Positions 25,875 to 34,511 of a stretch of 64,000 nt of DNA are shown piece after piece. Source of the stretch: Lactobacillaceae bacterium (GTDB lineage Bacteria > Pseudomonadota > Alphaproteobacteria > RF32 > CAG-239); the NCBI GenBank assembly GCA_031271345.1, contig JAISVX010000002.1, positions 1-64,000 on the forward strand, written 5' to 3'. The translations under genes were made by a program, and so were the position numbers. Numbering within the stretch: position 1 is the first letter of the stretch; each line of letters opens with the position of its first letter. Under the pieces are notes generated by a model, which saw only the letters and a list, made by a program, of their open reading frames with translations, did no database searches and was not told the DNA's origin.

Positions 25875-26765
25875 ATGATATGGTGGATGGTAGCCCTTTT
25901 AAGCAGTATGATAACCGCGGTTTACATATACAGCAACCAAATCCTGCGGCTTCCGGCTTCGCTTCTTATGGTTTATCGCGGGTTGGTTTTGTTTGCGGTT
26001 ATGTACGCCGTATCAATTCCTTTTGGTATTTCTCTTTCAAATAAATTTTATTATCTTGCGTTGATTCAAGGACTTTTAATCGGATATGGCGATAATGCTT
26101 TTTTTCGTTCGTCAAAAGCTTTTGGTGCGGAAATAACTGGAGTTATCCAGCCCTTGAGTATAGGCGTTACATTTTTTGCCTGGCTTATTATAAGTCCGCT
26201 GAAGTTTAACGAGCTTTTTTCAAATTCGCTGGATTTTCCAATAATTGTTTTGTGTTTAATAGGCGTGGTTGCCGCAACTTTGGTTTTGCGGAAAGTAAAA
26301 ACCAACAAAAAAGCGTTAAGATACATGTTTCCAGTTTTATTCGTAATGTCGGCGATAGATATTTTAAACAAAACAATAATGAGCCTCCCGGAAGATGTTT
26401 CGATATTTGAGCATGTTTATTCTTATACGATGTGGACAGCGCTTTCCGCCGGTATTTACAATCTGTTTTTGTATATGAGAAGCAGGCATGAGGTAAAAGC
26501 TTTGTTTGAAAGAAAAACTGTTGCAAAAGCCCTTGTTCTTCTGGTTATCGTTATCTTAAACACAAGCGTTAAAGCTTATGCCATGTCTCTTACTCCCAAC
26601 CCCGCATATACGGCGTCAATAATATTTTTGTTTCCGGTCTGGATAATATTCGCAAATAAAATATATTATAGAATAAATAAAGATAAAACTTATGTTAGAA
26701 TCAATATAAAAGCCCTTGTTTTGCTTTTAACTTCAATAATAATACTTATATTGATGACAAGGTAA
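25875..26765 (+). CDS. EamA-like (drug/metabolite transporter) membrane protein
   Basis: A 296-aa inner-membrane protein with about ten hydrophobic helices and the two-fold repeat expected of the DMT/EamA superfamily. A GAGG site precedes the ATG, 14 bp after sufS. Its substrate is not apparent. Placement between sufS and sufT suggests coexpression with Fe-S assembly but not necessarily a role in it. Confidence 0.7.
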   Translation: MIWWMVALLSSMITAVYIYSNQILRLPASLLMVYRGLVLFAVMYAVSIPFGISLSNKFYYLALIQGLLIGYGDNAFFRSSKAFGAEITGVIQPLSIGVTFFAWLIISPLKFNELFSNSLDFPIIVLCLIGVVAATLVLRKVKTNKKALRYMFPVLFVMSAIDILNKTIMSLPEDVSIFEHVYSYTMWTALSAGIYNLFLYMRSRHEVKALFERKTVAKALVLLVIVILNTSVKAYAMSLTPNPAYTASIIFLFPVWIIFANKIYYRINKDKTYVRINIKALVLLLTSIIILILMTR

Positions 26766-26771
26766 AGAGAT

Positions 26772-27218
26772 ATGTCGGATACGAAAGATACAGAAAAAAC
26801 ATTGTTTGAAGCTCTTGCAAGACAGGAAGCCGCTTTAAATCAAATAGACGCGCTTGCGGATTTGAAAAAAGACTATGTCGCTTATGCCGGCGAGGAGCTT
26901 GAAGAGGGCGCAGTACGCGCTTCAAAAGAAGAAATAATCGAAGCCTTAAAAACAGTTCAAGATCCTGAGATTATGATAAATATTTATGATTTGGGTCTGG
27001 TATATGATTTGCGCCAAAAAGATAGCGGCAATGTCGAAATTGATATGACGGTTACGACGCCGATGTGTCCTGTAGCGGGGGTTCTGCCTCAGCAGGCGGC
27101 AGATGCGGTAGCTGATTTAAGCGGGGTTGGCAGAGTTGAGGTAAAAATAGTTTGGGAACCGGCATGGACGCCCGAGTTTATGAGCGACGACGCTAAAATG
27201 ATGTTTGAATTGTTTTAA
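26772..27218 (+). CDS. sufT: SUF-associated DUF59 protein SufT
   Basis: A 148-aa protein whose C-terminal half is a DUF59/MIP18 domain (residues about 45-140) with DPEIMINIYDLGLVYD and the TTPMCP motif containing the conserved Cys. SufT-type proteins help mature Fe-S proteins. The first 45 residues are an acidic helical extension. It is 6 bp after the EamA gene and closes the SUF operon. No clear hairpin terminator is seen between it and the convergent dapB. Confidence 0.88.
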   Translation: MSDTKDTEKTLFEALARQEAALNQIDALADLKKDYVAYAGEELEEGAVRASKEEIIEALKTVQDPEIMINIYDLGLVYDLRQKDSGNVEIDMTVTTPMCPVAGVLPQQAADAVADLSGVGRVEVKIVWEPAWTPEFMSDDAKMMFELF

Positions 27219-27275
27219 TCTAAGCCCCTCAAGCAGCGTTTATCTTATAGCGCAAAAAACTAAAAAAGTAAGGGA

Positions 27276-27941
27276 TTATATTCTTGTTGAACTATAATAA
27301 TCTCCAACCCCGTAAAAACCTGGTTTTTGCTTTGTCAGCCATACGGCTTCAATAACTGCGCTTTCTGCGAAAAGTTTGCGGTTATGAGCTATATGTGACA
27401 GCCTGATTTCTTCAAACGGAGTTTCAAACACAACTTCATGCGTGCCGACAATTTCACCCTCGCGCAAACTTATAATCTTATCATAAGGAAAATCTATTAA
27501 GCCCGCCAAAGTTTTCGCCGTGCCGGAAGGCGCGTCTTTTTTATGAATATGGTGTGCTTCCCGCATGGCGGCATCATAATCTTTATAAAGCTCTTTGGCA
27601 AATTGGATGAGTTTGCCGAAATAAAACACTCCTAGGCTTGCGTTAGCCGCATAAAAAACGGGAATGGATTTTTCAGACTTTATTTTATTTAAAAACTCGT
27701 CGCTTAAGCCGGTTACGCCGGTGAAATATGCTTTTTTTCTTTTTTTTGCCAGCTCAAAGGCTTTTTCAACCGCGCTTGGCACAGAAAAATCGATTATAAT
27801 GTCAAACTCTCCATCGGCGTCAGGGTTAGCCAAAGTTCTTTCAACCGAAACCTCCAAATCGTATTCCGGGTTGTTTCTGATAATATCCGCTATCATCGCT
27901 CCCATTTTTCCATCAGCGCCGTTTAATAAAACTTTATGCAT
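27276..27941 (-). CDS. dapB: 4-hydroxy-tetrahydrodipicolinate reductase (short form)
   Basis: A 221-aa NAD(P)-dependent reductase of the diaminopimelate pathway. The N-terminal Rossmann motif is NGADGKMG (7-14), and the catalytic block EAHHIHKKDAPSGTAKTL is intact. It is about 40-50 residues shorter than the classic enzyme, mainly in the N-terminal domain, as in other short DapB forms. It overlaps the asd stop by 1 nt and ends the lysC-dapA-asd-dapB operon. Confidence 0.92.
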   Translation of the reverse strand: MHKVLLNGADGKMGAMIADIIRNNPEYDLEVSVERTLANPDADGEFDIIIDFSVPSAVEKAFELAKKRKKAYFTGVTGLSDEFLNKIKSEKSIPVFYAANASLGVFYFGKLIQFAKELYKDYDAAMREAHHIHKKDAPSGTAKTLAGLIDFPYDKIISLREGEIVGTHEVVFETPFEEIRLSHIAHNRKLFAESAVIEAVWLTKQKPGFYGVGDYYSSTRI

Positions 27942-28819
27942 CAGACCATTCCTTTCTTTATTAAATATTCGATAATCTGTGCGCCGTTTAATGCCGCGCC
28001 TTTTAATATGTTATCCATAACTAAAAAGAAATGAATAATCTTAGGATTTTCTATATCCTGGCGCAGGCGGCAGACAAAAACTTCGTCTTTGCCGTCGCCG
28101 TCTTTCGGTGTTATGACTTCATTCGTATAAACCAGACCTTCAAAAGAGCTGAGAAGATTTCTTACTTTTTCCATATCAAATTTTTCTGCCGCGCGCAAAG
28201 TAACTCCCAAACTGTGGGCGTTTTCAACAAACACGCGCACGGTATGGGGATAAACTTTGATGTTTGGCAAGCTTAAAATTTTGCGGGTTTCATAAATAGA
28301 TTTCATTTCTTCGCTTGAAAAGCCGTTTTCTAAAATGCCGCCAATTTGCGGAACGCAGTTTTTATGATAAACAGATTTCGGATTTGCGGTTTCTTCCAGA
28401 AGTTTTTTGCCGCCGCCGCTGATTGCCTGATACGAGCAGAAAAAAACCTCATCTAAAGTATAGGCGGGTTTTAATGCCGCCAAAGCCATGACCAACGCGG
28501 TCGTTGTGCAGTTTGGACTGGCGATGAGCCGGGTTTTTTTAGTAATTGCTTCTGGATTAATCTCGGGAATAACCAGCGGAACATCCTCTTTTAACCGAAA
28601 TTCACTCGACATATCAATAATATATTTTGCGTAATCCTCAAATTTTTCGACCAGAATTTTGCTGTCGGGGTTATCCGTGCATAAAACCGCAATATCAACG
28701 TCTTCAGTCGGCGTTTCTCTGCCAAATTCTTTAATTTCGACATTTTTGACATTTTGCAGACATATTTTCATTGTCTGTCCGACAATTCCTTTAATGCCGA
28801 CAATGCCGACTTTAACCAT
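27941..28819 (-). CDS. asd: Aspartate-semialdehyde dehydrogenase
   Basis: A 292-aa enzyme reducing aspartyl phosphate to the semialdehyde. The N-terminal VGIKGIVGQT loop binds NADP, the catalytic Cys is in SPNCTTT, and YQAISGGGKKLLEE follows. PHTVRVFVENAHS holds the active-site His region. The ATG at 28819 is chosen: it has GGAGAG 5 nt upstream and overlaps dapA by 8 nt; a start 30 bp further up would cut deeper into dapA. Confidence 0.92.
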   Translation of the reverse strand: MVKVGIVGIKGIVGQTMKICLQNVKNVEIKEFGRETPTEDVDIAVLCTDNPDSKILVEKFEDYAKYIIDMSSEFRLKEDVPLVIPEINPEAITKKTRLIASPNCTTTALVMALAALKPAYTLDEVFFCSYQAISGGGKKLLEETANPKSVYHKNCVPQIGGILENGFSSEEMKSIYETRKILSLPNIKVYPHTVRVFVENAHSLGVTLRAAEKFDMEKVRNLLSSFEGLVYTNEVITPKDGDGKDEVFVCRLRQDIENPKIIHFFLVMDNILKGAALNGAQIIEYLIKKGMV

Positions 28820-29690
28820 TGAACTCTCCAAACAAAAAGCTTCTTTCATAGCCGGCTAAAACGCTGTCGATTTTCTTTTTATTCTCAATATCAACCAATC
28901 CTAAAGGCAGGCGTACATATTCCTGGCAAAATCCGAGTTTGCTTAAGATATATTTCGAACAGGTCGGGTTAACTTCATGATAGCATGCTTTAATTAGAGG
29001 AAAAGCTTTTGTAAAAATTTCAAAAGATTTTGTTTTGTATAGCTCGACAAATACATGCGGCAGAACATTTGCCGCGGCGCTGATAATGCCTTTTCCGCCC
29101 AGAGACATCAGTTGTAAAAGCATGTCGTCATTGCCGGATAAAATGCTGATTTTATCCGCAAGTCTTGTTGTCAGCTCTAAGGTGTGGGCAGGGTCATAGT
29201 CCGCTTCTTTTACCGCCTTAATCCCAGGAGCTTTTTTAACCAGCTCTTCAATCAAATCGACCGAAAGCTTTTGACCAGTGCGTCCCGGAATGTGGTATAA
29301 AACAATGTCTATACCCAAATCGGATATTTGCCTAAAATGTTCTATCATGCCGGATTTATTTGGCTTATTATAATATGGAGTAACCACTAAAAACGCGTCC
29401 GGCTCATATTTCAAATAGCTTTTTGCCTGCAGAACAGTCGTTTTTGTGCAGTTGCCGCCGGCTCCGATAATTAATTTGCATTTGCCCTTAATCTTTTGTT
29501 TTATAAAAGATATAATCTCATGCTTTTCCTCGTCTGTAAGGCATGGGGTTTCGGCGGTTGTTCCTAAAGCGACAATTCCGTCAACCTTATTGTCCAGCTG
29601 GAGCTTTATCAATCTGTCAAGCGCGGCAAAATCAATTTTGTCATCTTTTGTAAAAGGCGTAATTAACGCAGGGTAAACACCGGTAATCAT
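28812..29690 (-). CDS. dapA: 4-hydroxy-tetrahydrodipicolinate synthase
   Basis: A 292-aa TIM-barrel aldolase condensing pyruvate with aspartate semialdehyde. GTTAETPCLTDEEK (43-56), VVTPYYNKP with the catalytic-triad Tyr, YHIPGRTG and the Schiff-base Lys in VKEAD are all visible. It overlaps lysC by 4 nt (ATGA) and asd by 8 nt, so the genes are translationally coupled. Confidence 0.95.
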   Translation of the reverse strand: MITGVYPALITPFTKDDKIDFAALDRLIKLQLDNKVDGIVALGTTAETPCLTDEEKHEIISFIKQKIKGKCKLIIGAGGNCTKTTVLQAKSYLKYEPDAFLVVTPYYNKPNKSGMIEHFRQISDLGIDIVLYHIPGRTGQKLSVDLIEELVKKAPGIKAVKEADYDPAHTLELTTRLADKISILSGNDDMLLQLMSLGGKGIISAAANVLPHVFVELYKTKSFEIFTKAFPLIKACYHEVNPTCSKYILSKLGFCQEYVRLPLGLVDIENKKKIDSVLAGYERSFLFGEFNG

Positions 29691-30745
29691 TTTTTTCTCC
29701 TAATGTTAATAAGACCAGGGTCAAAGAAGTTCATCTGAGCGGCTTTTAAGGCGGCGGTTTCATCGTCAAGTCCGGCAAGGGTATGCAGAATCTGCAGAGC
29801 TTGGTTCAAATCATCGGGGTTGTCCAGCAAAACGGTCGAACTCGTTTTATCAAACTCGGTTTTAAACTCGCGGGCTTTAATATTATTTTGTTTTAGCGCT
29901 TCGACAATCTTTTTATTTTCAATTTCGCCGATAACCGAAATAGTAATTAAATCTTTTTCATGCTGCCAATATGTGATTCCGACAATTTTTTTCTTTTTTG
30001 TATTTTTCGAAATAACAGTTCCTTTGCTGTCTGCAAAACTCGGCAGTACGCGGATTGTCATATCGTATTTAATCGCGGCTTCCAAGGCTCTCGGGTGCAG
30101 AATTCTGGCGCCCAGCTCAGAAAAAGTCAACATGCTTTCAGTATCAATCTCACTCATAATTTTTGCGGAGGGAACGCGTCTGGGGTTGGCGGTAAACACG
30201 CCGGAAACGTCTTTATAAAGCCGGCATTCATCAACGCCGAGATAGCCGGCGACAAAAGCGGCGGTTGTGTCCGAGCCGTCCAAGCCGAGCGTTGTTGTTT
30301 CGCCTTCTAAAGTCAGTCCGATAAATCCTGGAATAACTGTTACCAGACCTCTGTTTAGGCATGATTTGACAGCATTGGTATCGATGTCGATAATCTTTGC
30401 GTCGCCATGATTATTGTCGGTAAAAATCGGCAATTTGGCGCCGACTAATGAAGCCGCGGGGATTTTTGCCGCGTTGTTTAAATAGTTTGTAAGAACAACG
30501 GAAGATTTTTGTTCTCCCATGGCAAGGATATAATCCGCATAGCAGGTATTCGGCTCTATCCCGAAGCTTTGATATGTATCTCTAAGTTCTCTGGTCTCCC
30601 CTGAAAAAGCGGAAACGACGACAACGACCTGATGCCCTTTATCGACATATTGCTTAATATTCGCCGCAATTTTAGGCAGAGCCGACATCACATCAGATTC
30701 TTTGCCGAGAGTTGAACCGCCGAATTTTAGAATGAAAACGCTCAT
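29687..30745 (-). CDS. lysC: Aspartate kinase
   Basis: A 352-aa aspartokinase, first step to lysine and diaminopimelate. The amino-acid kinase domain opens with KFGGSTLG (7-14) and carries TTLGLDGSDTTAAFVA, where most homologs have TLGRGGSD, and the ELGARILHPRA segment. The C-terminal region (about 250-352) has room for the regulatory ACT part but is shorter than the usual two ACT domains of about 400-aa enzymes. First gene of the lysC-dapA-asd-dapB operon. Confidence 0.92.
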   Translation of the reverse strand: MSVFILKFGGSTLGKESDVMSALPKIAANIKQYVDKGHQVVVVVSAFSGETRELRDTYQSFGIEPNTCYADYILAMGEQKSSVVLTNYLNNAAKIPAASLVGAKLPIFTDNNHGDAKIIDIDTNAVKSCLNRGLVTVIPGFIGLTLEGETTTLGLDGSDTTAAFVAGYLGVDECRLYKDVSGVFTANPRRVPSAKIMSEIDTESMLTFSELGARILHPRALEAAIKYDMTIRVLPSFADSKGTVISKNTKKKKIVGITYWQHEKDLITISVIGEIENKKIVEALKQNNIKAREFKTEFDKTSSTVLLDNPDDLNQALQILHTLAGLDDETAALKAAQMNFFDPGLINIRRKK

Positions 30746-30804
30746 AAAGACCAGTACTCCATATCTTGATATTAGTTAAACCTTTTTCGAGAATCTTTCA
30801 TTAT

Positions 30805-30833
30805 TTGACAATTATATTATGTTGCAGTAATTT
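30805..30833 (+). promoter_or_regulatory. Putative sufE promoter
   Basis: Consensus TTGACA (30805-30810) and TAATTT (30828-30833) with a 17-bp spacer, 36 bp before the sufE ATG. The divergent lysC operon must start in the same 120-bp gap. Confidence 0.5.
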
Positions 30834-30868
30834 GTCACCAATTAATGTTTTTTATAAAGAGCAAGAGA

Positions 30869-31267
30869 ATGAATATCGGTGAATTAGTTGAAAATTTTGA
30901 GCTTCTGGACAACTGGGAAGATAAGTATCGCTATATAATTGAGCTTGGCGAAAAACTTGAGCCGTTGGATGATGAATTTAAAACTGACGATTGGAAGGTC
31001 CAGGGCTGTACATCGCAGGTTTGGCTGGTTCCGAAAAAGCACGGTGATAAAATAACCTTCAAGGCAGACAGCGACGCCATGATAGTAAGAGGCTTGCTGG
31101 CTATTGTTCTTCTGATTTTTTCAAATAACTCTGCAAAAGACATTAAAGCTGTTGAAGCGGAAGATATTTTTGTTAAACTTGGATTGAAAGAACATTTGAC
31201 GCCGAGCCGAAGAAACGGTTTGTTTTCAATGGTCGAAAAAATAAAACGGTACGCAGATAAACTTTAA
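30869..31267 (+). CDS. sufE: Sulfur acceptor protein SufE
   Basis: A 132-aa SufE-family protein that accepts persulfide sulfur from SufS. The acceptor Cys47 sits in the hallmark VQGCTSQVWL and the family pattern continues with the hydrophobic LLAIVLLIF helix. The ATG at 30869 follows AAGAG and gives the usual length; a start 24 bp upstream is possible. It is separated from the SUF operon by the lysC-dapB operon and instead precedes the sucC-like gene by 12 bp. Confidence 0.93.
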   Translation: MNIGELVENFELLDNWEDKYRYIIELGEKLEPLDDEFKTDDWKVQGCTSQVWLVPKKHGDKITFKADSDAMIVRGLLAIVLLIFSNNSAKDIKAVEAEDIFVKLGLKEHLTPSRRNGLFSMVEKIKRYADKL

Positions 31268-31279
31268 GAGACTTTTAGA

Positions 31280-32485
31280 ATGAATATTCACGAGTATCAG
31301 GCTAAACAAATACTTAGCAAGTATGGCATAAAAGTTCCAAAGGGGAAAGTCGCTTACACACCTTTGGAGGCTAAAACTATTGCCGGTGAAATTTCTCTTA
31401 AAGGTCCGTGGATGATAAAATCTCAAATTCATTCAGGCGCAAGAAATAAAGGATATTTTCTCGAAAAGAAAGCTGGCAAAGACGGCGGTATCAGACAGGT
31501 AAAAACGCGGCGTTCCATCGCTAAAGAAGCCGATGAAATGCTTGGCTCTACTTTGGTTACGGTTCAAACAGGGCATAAAGGAAAAGTTGTCCATAAAGTT
31601 TATGTTGAAGAGTATGTCAAAATTGACCAGACATTCTATTGCGGCATGGTAATCGACAGAATGACGCCGGCAATCACCCTTTTGGTCTGTGATTCAAATT
31701 TTGACGATGATATAATAAGGGTCGCCTTGTCAAGCCCCGATAAAATATTGAGAACGGCTCTAAATTTAGAAAACGGCGCGACTGTCGCGCAGGTTCGCAA
31801 TGTTTTGAACTTCTTAAATCTGCCAGCAAACAGTTTTAAGAATTTGAAGAAATTTATTGACGGGCTGCACAAAGCTTTTGTTGATAATGATGCGACGATG
31901 ATAGAAGTAAATCCTGTCGGGGTTACAAAACGCGGAGAACTAATGGCGCTGGACGCAAAAATGTCATTTGATGATTCCGCAATGTTTCGTCATAAAGATA
32001 TAAGCATGCTTCGCGATGAAAGCGAATATATTGAAAGAAAGCTTAAAGCCTTAAAATATGGTTTTAACTATGGGGAATTTGACGGCAGTGTCGGTTTGAT
32101 TGTTAACGGCGACGGAATATCTCTGGCTTTGATAGACCTGCTGCGCCAGAAAGATTTTGACGCCGCGTGTTTCTTAAATGTCAAAGGCGGGGTTGATAAA
32201 GATAAAATTGCGGCGGGAATAAAACTGATTATGACAAACCCAAGGGTTGAGGGAATATTAATAAATATTCTCGGCGGTTTTCTTCGCTGCAACTTAATCG
32301 CGGAGGGAATTGTCGCAAGCGCGTCCGAAGTCGGTCTAAACGTTCCTTTGGTGGTTAGATTTGAGGGCATAAATAAAGAATATGCGAAAGAAATATTGGT
32401 AAAATCGTCTCTGCCGCTGAAAATATCCGATGAAATGGAAACATCGGTTAATGACCTGCTTGAGTTGATGAGGGAGGGGGATTAA
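31280..32485 (+). CDS. sucC: Succinyl-CoA synthetase beta subunit-like protein (divergent)
   Basis: A 401-aa ATP-grasp protein of the SucC family. Opening MNIHEYQAKQIL, the nucleotide-binding KSQ, EVNPVGVTKRGELMALDAKMSFDDSA and LGGFLRCNLIAEGI align well with SucC. The usual glycine-rich GGRGKxGG loop is changed to SGARNKG, and LDVGGGA to LNVKGGV. True SucC couples succinyl-CoA cleavage to ATP or GTP synthesis. Its partner below lacks the phosphohistidine, so the complex may have another or no synthetase activity. The stop overlaps sucD by 1 nt. Confidence 0.75.
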   Translation: MNIHEYQAKQILSKYGIKVPKGKVAYTPLEAKTIAGEISLKGPWMIKSQIHSGARNKGYFLEKKAGKDGGIRQVKTRRSIAKEADEMLGSTLVTVQTGHKGKVVHKVYVEEYVKIDQTFYCGMVIDRMTPAITLLVCDSNFDDDIIRVALSSPDKILRTALNLENGATVAQVRNVLNFLNLPANSFKNLKKFIDGLHKAFVDNDATMIEVNPVGVTKRGELMALDAKMSFDDSAMFRHKDISMLRDESEYIERKLKALKYGFNYGEFDGSVGLIVNGDGISLALIDLLRQKDFDAACFLNVKGGVDKDKIAAGIKLIMTNPRVEGILINILGGFLRCNLIAEGIVASASEVGLNVPLVVRFEGINKEYAKEILVKSSLPLKISDEMETSVNDLLELMREGD

Positions 32486-33357
32486 TGTCAATCCTGATTA
32501 ACAAAAACACAAAAATTATCGTTCAGGGTATTACCGGTACTCAGGCGTCGTTTCACGCCCGCCGCTCGATGGAATATGGCACGAATATAGTCGCGGGTGT
32601 AACTCCGGGAAAATCCGGGCTTTCACATTTAGGCGTTCCAGTTTTTAATACTGCCGTTGAGGCGGTAAAAGAAACAGGAGCAACGGCGTCCGTTATGTTT
32701 GTTCCTGCAAAAGCGGTGGTCTCCGCAACTAAAGACGCGATTGCCGCGGGTATGGAAACATTAGTATGCATAACTGATAAAGTCCCCATAAAAGACATGA
32801 TGTATGTACGGGAAATGTTAAAAGACAGCAAAACAAGGTTTATCGGTCCCAATACTCCCGGCGTTATAACTCCTGGGGAAGCAAGAATGGGAATTTTTCC
32901 TGAAAATATTCATCAGCCGGGAAATATCGGGGTTGTTTCCCGTTCTTCGACGCTGACTTATGAGGCGGTGCTTGAGATAAAGAGAGCCGGACTTGGTCAG
33001 TCTACGGTTGTAGGTCTTGGCGATGATATGGTCGTCGGTTCTGATTTTATTGATATTATCGACCAGTTTATGAAAGACGACGAGACCAAAGCGGTGGTCG
33101 CGATTGGCACTTTGGGCGGGAGATATGAAGAAAAATTAGCGGAATATTACAGCGGCTTGAAAGAGAAAAAGCATATTATCGGTTTTGTTGCGGGAAATAA
33201 TTCCGCATATAGATATAATGTCGGCTATGCCGGGGATATTATCACCAGAGGGCATATAACCATGCAGGATAAAAGAGATGCTTTGTCGGAAGCCGGAATA
33301 CTGACGATCAACCGTATAAACTATTTGCATGAAGAACTAAAAAATATAATGAAATGA
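32485..33357 (+). CDS. sucD: Succinyl-CoA synthetase alpha subunit-like protein lacking the active-site His
   Basis: A 290-aa SucD homolog. The CoA-binding N-terminal half is recognisable (QGITGTQASFH, PGKSG, GPNTPGVITPGEARMGIFP). An ungapped match to the SucD C-terminus places Tyr248 (codon 33226-33228, in VGYAGDI) where SucD has the phosphorylated His of MGHAGAI. The GEIGG loop that stabilises this His is GTLGG, and GIGGDP is GLGDDM. The residues needed for phosphoryl transfer are therefore gone while the fold seems kept. Frame is intact, so it is not a simple pseudogene. Confidence 0.8.
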   Translation: MSILINKNTKIIVQGITGTQASFHARRSMEYGTNIVAGVTPGKSGLSHLGVPVFNTAVEAVKETGATASVMFVPAKAVVSATKDAIAAGMETLVCITDKVPIKDMMYVREMLKDSKTRFIGPNTPGVITPGEARMGIFPENIHQPGNIGVVSRSSTLTYEAVLEIKRAGLGQSTVVGLGDDMVVGSDFIDIIDQFMKDDETKAVVAIGTLGGRYEEKLAEYYSGLKEKKHIIGFVAGNNSAYRYNVGYAGDIITRGHITMQDKRDALSEAGILTINRINYLHEELKNIMK

Positions 33358-34073
33358 TGAATATATTATCTAAAATTCTGGATGTAATCCTGCCTCCGCG
33401 CTGTATAAGCTGCGGCAAAGTTTTAAATGCAAAAGACGGCGTCTGCGAAGAATGTTTTAATAATATAAATTTCATTTCAAAACCGCATTGTCATAAATGC
33501 GGCATGCCGTTTGAGAACGTCGTTTCCAATAAGGAAATAATGTGCGGCTTATGTATTAAAGACAAAAAGCCGATTTTTAGATATGGGCGTTCCGCCTTAA
33601 GGTATGACGATTTTTCTAAAAATATGATTTTGGCATTTAAGTTTATGGATAAAACGGAAAATGCTTCAACTTTGTCAAAATGGATGTTTGCCGCGGGTAA
33701 AGACATTTTCTCAAGCGGGGTTGATTTGATAATTCCGATTCCTTTGCATTATACGAGATTGTTGAAAAGAAAATATAACCAGTCGGCGTTATTGGCGAAA
33801 AAACTTGGAAAGCTGGCAAGCATTAAAGTTGATTATTCTTCGGTAATAAGGGCGAAAAAGACCAAGCCGCAAGTTGAGTTTTCAGGAAAAGCGAGGTTGA
33901 AAAACGTTAAAAATGCTTTTGGGGTTAAACATCAAAATAAGATAAAAGGAAAGAGAATTTTGTTGGTTGATGATGTCTATACAACGGGTTCGACTTTAAA
34001 AGAATGCGCCAAAGTGTTATTAAAATCCGGCGCCGCTTCCGTAGACTTTATCACCGCGGCGAGAACTTGTTAA
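33354..34073 (+). CDS. ComF-family phosphoribosyltransferase-like protein
   Basis: A 239-aa ComF-like protein. The N-terminus has a four-Cys zinc knuckle (CISC near 17-20, CEEC near 31-34) and a second one (CHKC, CGLC); the C-terminal half is a type I PRTase fold with the PRPP loop RILLVDDVYTTGSTL. ComF homologs are linked to DNA uptake or stress in other bacteria; role here unknown. It overlaps the sucD-like gene by 4 nt. Confidence 0.85.
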   Translation: MMNILSKILDVILPPRCISCGKVLNAKDGVCEECFNNINFISKPHCHKCGMPFENVVSNKEIMCGLCIKDKKPIFRYGRSALRYDDFSKNMILAFKFMDKTENASTLSKWMFAAGKDIFSSGVDLIIPIPLHYTRLLKRKYNQSALLAKKLGKLASIKVDYSSVIRAKKTKPQVEFSGKARLKNVKNAFGVKHQNKIKGKRILLVDDVYTTGSTLKECAKVLLKSGAASVDFITAARTC

Positions 34074-34085
34074 AATTGGGATGTC

Positions 34086-34223
34086 TTATTCTTCGCAGTT
34101 TGGCTCTTTCTCAAGCTTTTTTCTTTCTTCCAGTTGTTTTTTTCTTTTTTCAATGTTTTTTTGCAAAGCTTTTGCCTCGCGTTCAAAACGAATTTCTTTT
34201 GGCGATTTTTTTGTTGTAGTCAT
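34086..34223 (-). CDS. Small charged helical protein (45 aa)
   Basis: A 45-aa frame on the minus strand with a good ribosome site (AGGAA, 6 nt before ATG). The product is Lys/Glu/Arg-rich and predicted to be one long amphipathic helix, with an EREAKALQKNIEKRK core. Similar tiny proteins with an AKALRENLxRRK pattern are widespread in alphaproteobacteria, from memory of the family; function unknown. It converges on comF. Confidence 0.6.
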   Translation of the reverse strand: MTTTKKSPKEIRFEREAKALQKNIEKRKKQLEERKKLEKEPNCEE

Positions 34224-34330
34224 TTATTGTTCCTATGCCGCGTCATAATCATATAGCTGCTTCAGCTGGATTCCCATGCTTTGCATGAGAATAACGTATG
34301 TAAAATTTTATACATAAGCATAAATCATGC

Positions 34331-34359
34331 TTGCAAATATGTAAATGTTTTTGTATGTT
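34331..34359 (+). promoter_or_regulatory. Promoter of tRNA-Thr
   Basis: TTGCAA (34331-34336) and TATGTT (34354-34359) with a 17-bp spacer end 9 bp before the first base of the tRNA, an ideal distance. Same -35 as at the tRNA-Val locus. Confidence 0.6.
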
Positions 34360-34368
34360 TGGTTTTAC

Positions 34369-34443
34369 GCCGCCGTAGCTCAGTGGTAGAGCACACCCTT
34401 GGTAAGGGTGGGGTCGGAAGTCCGATTCTTCTCGGCGGCACCA
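34369..34443 (+). tRNA. tRNA-Thr (anticodon GGT)
   Basis: Complete cloverleaf: acceptor GCCGCCG/CGGCGGC, D arm, anticodon stem CACCC/GGGTG with loop TTGGTAA (GGT at 34401-34403), T arm, discriminator A at 34440 and encoded CCA at 34441-34443. As at tRNA-Val, the 3' end including CCA is the first part of a long perfect inverted repeat. Confidence 0.95.
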
Positions 34444-34483
34444 TTTATAAAACCACCCTTTAAGGGTGGTTTTATAAATGGTG
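34439..34483. repeat. Perfect 22-bp inverted repeat starting in the tRNA-Thr 3' end
   Basis: Arms 34439-34460 and 34462-34483 are perfect complements with one central base; the outer bases are CACCA of the tRNA. No T tract follows. The sequence differs from the tRNA-Val repeat but position, size and the role of CCA are the same. Confidence 0.9.
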
Positions 34484-34511
34484 TTATGGATAATCGGGCT
34501 TCCGGGGGTAA

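Noticed and set aside
27276..27941. Short DapB as a truncated gene
   Set aside because: The active-site block is intact and short DapB forms are known; start and stop fit the operon overlaps.
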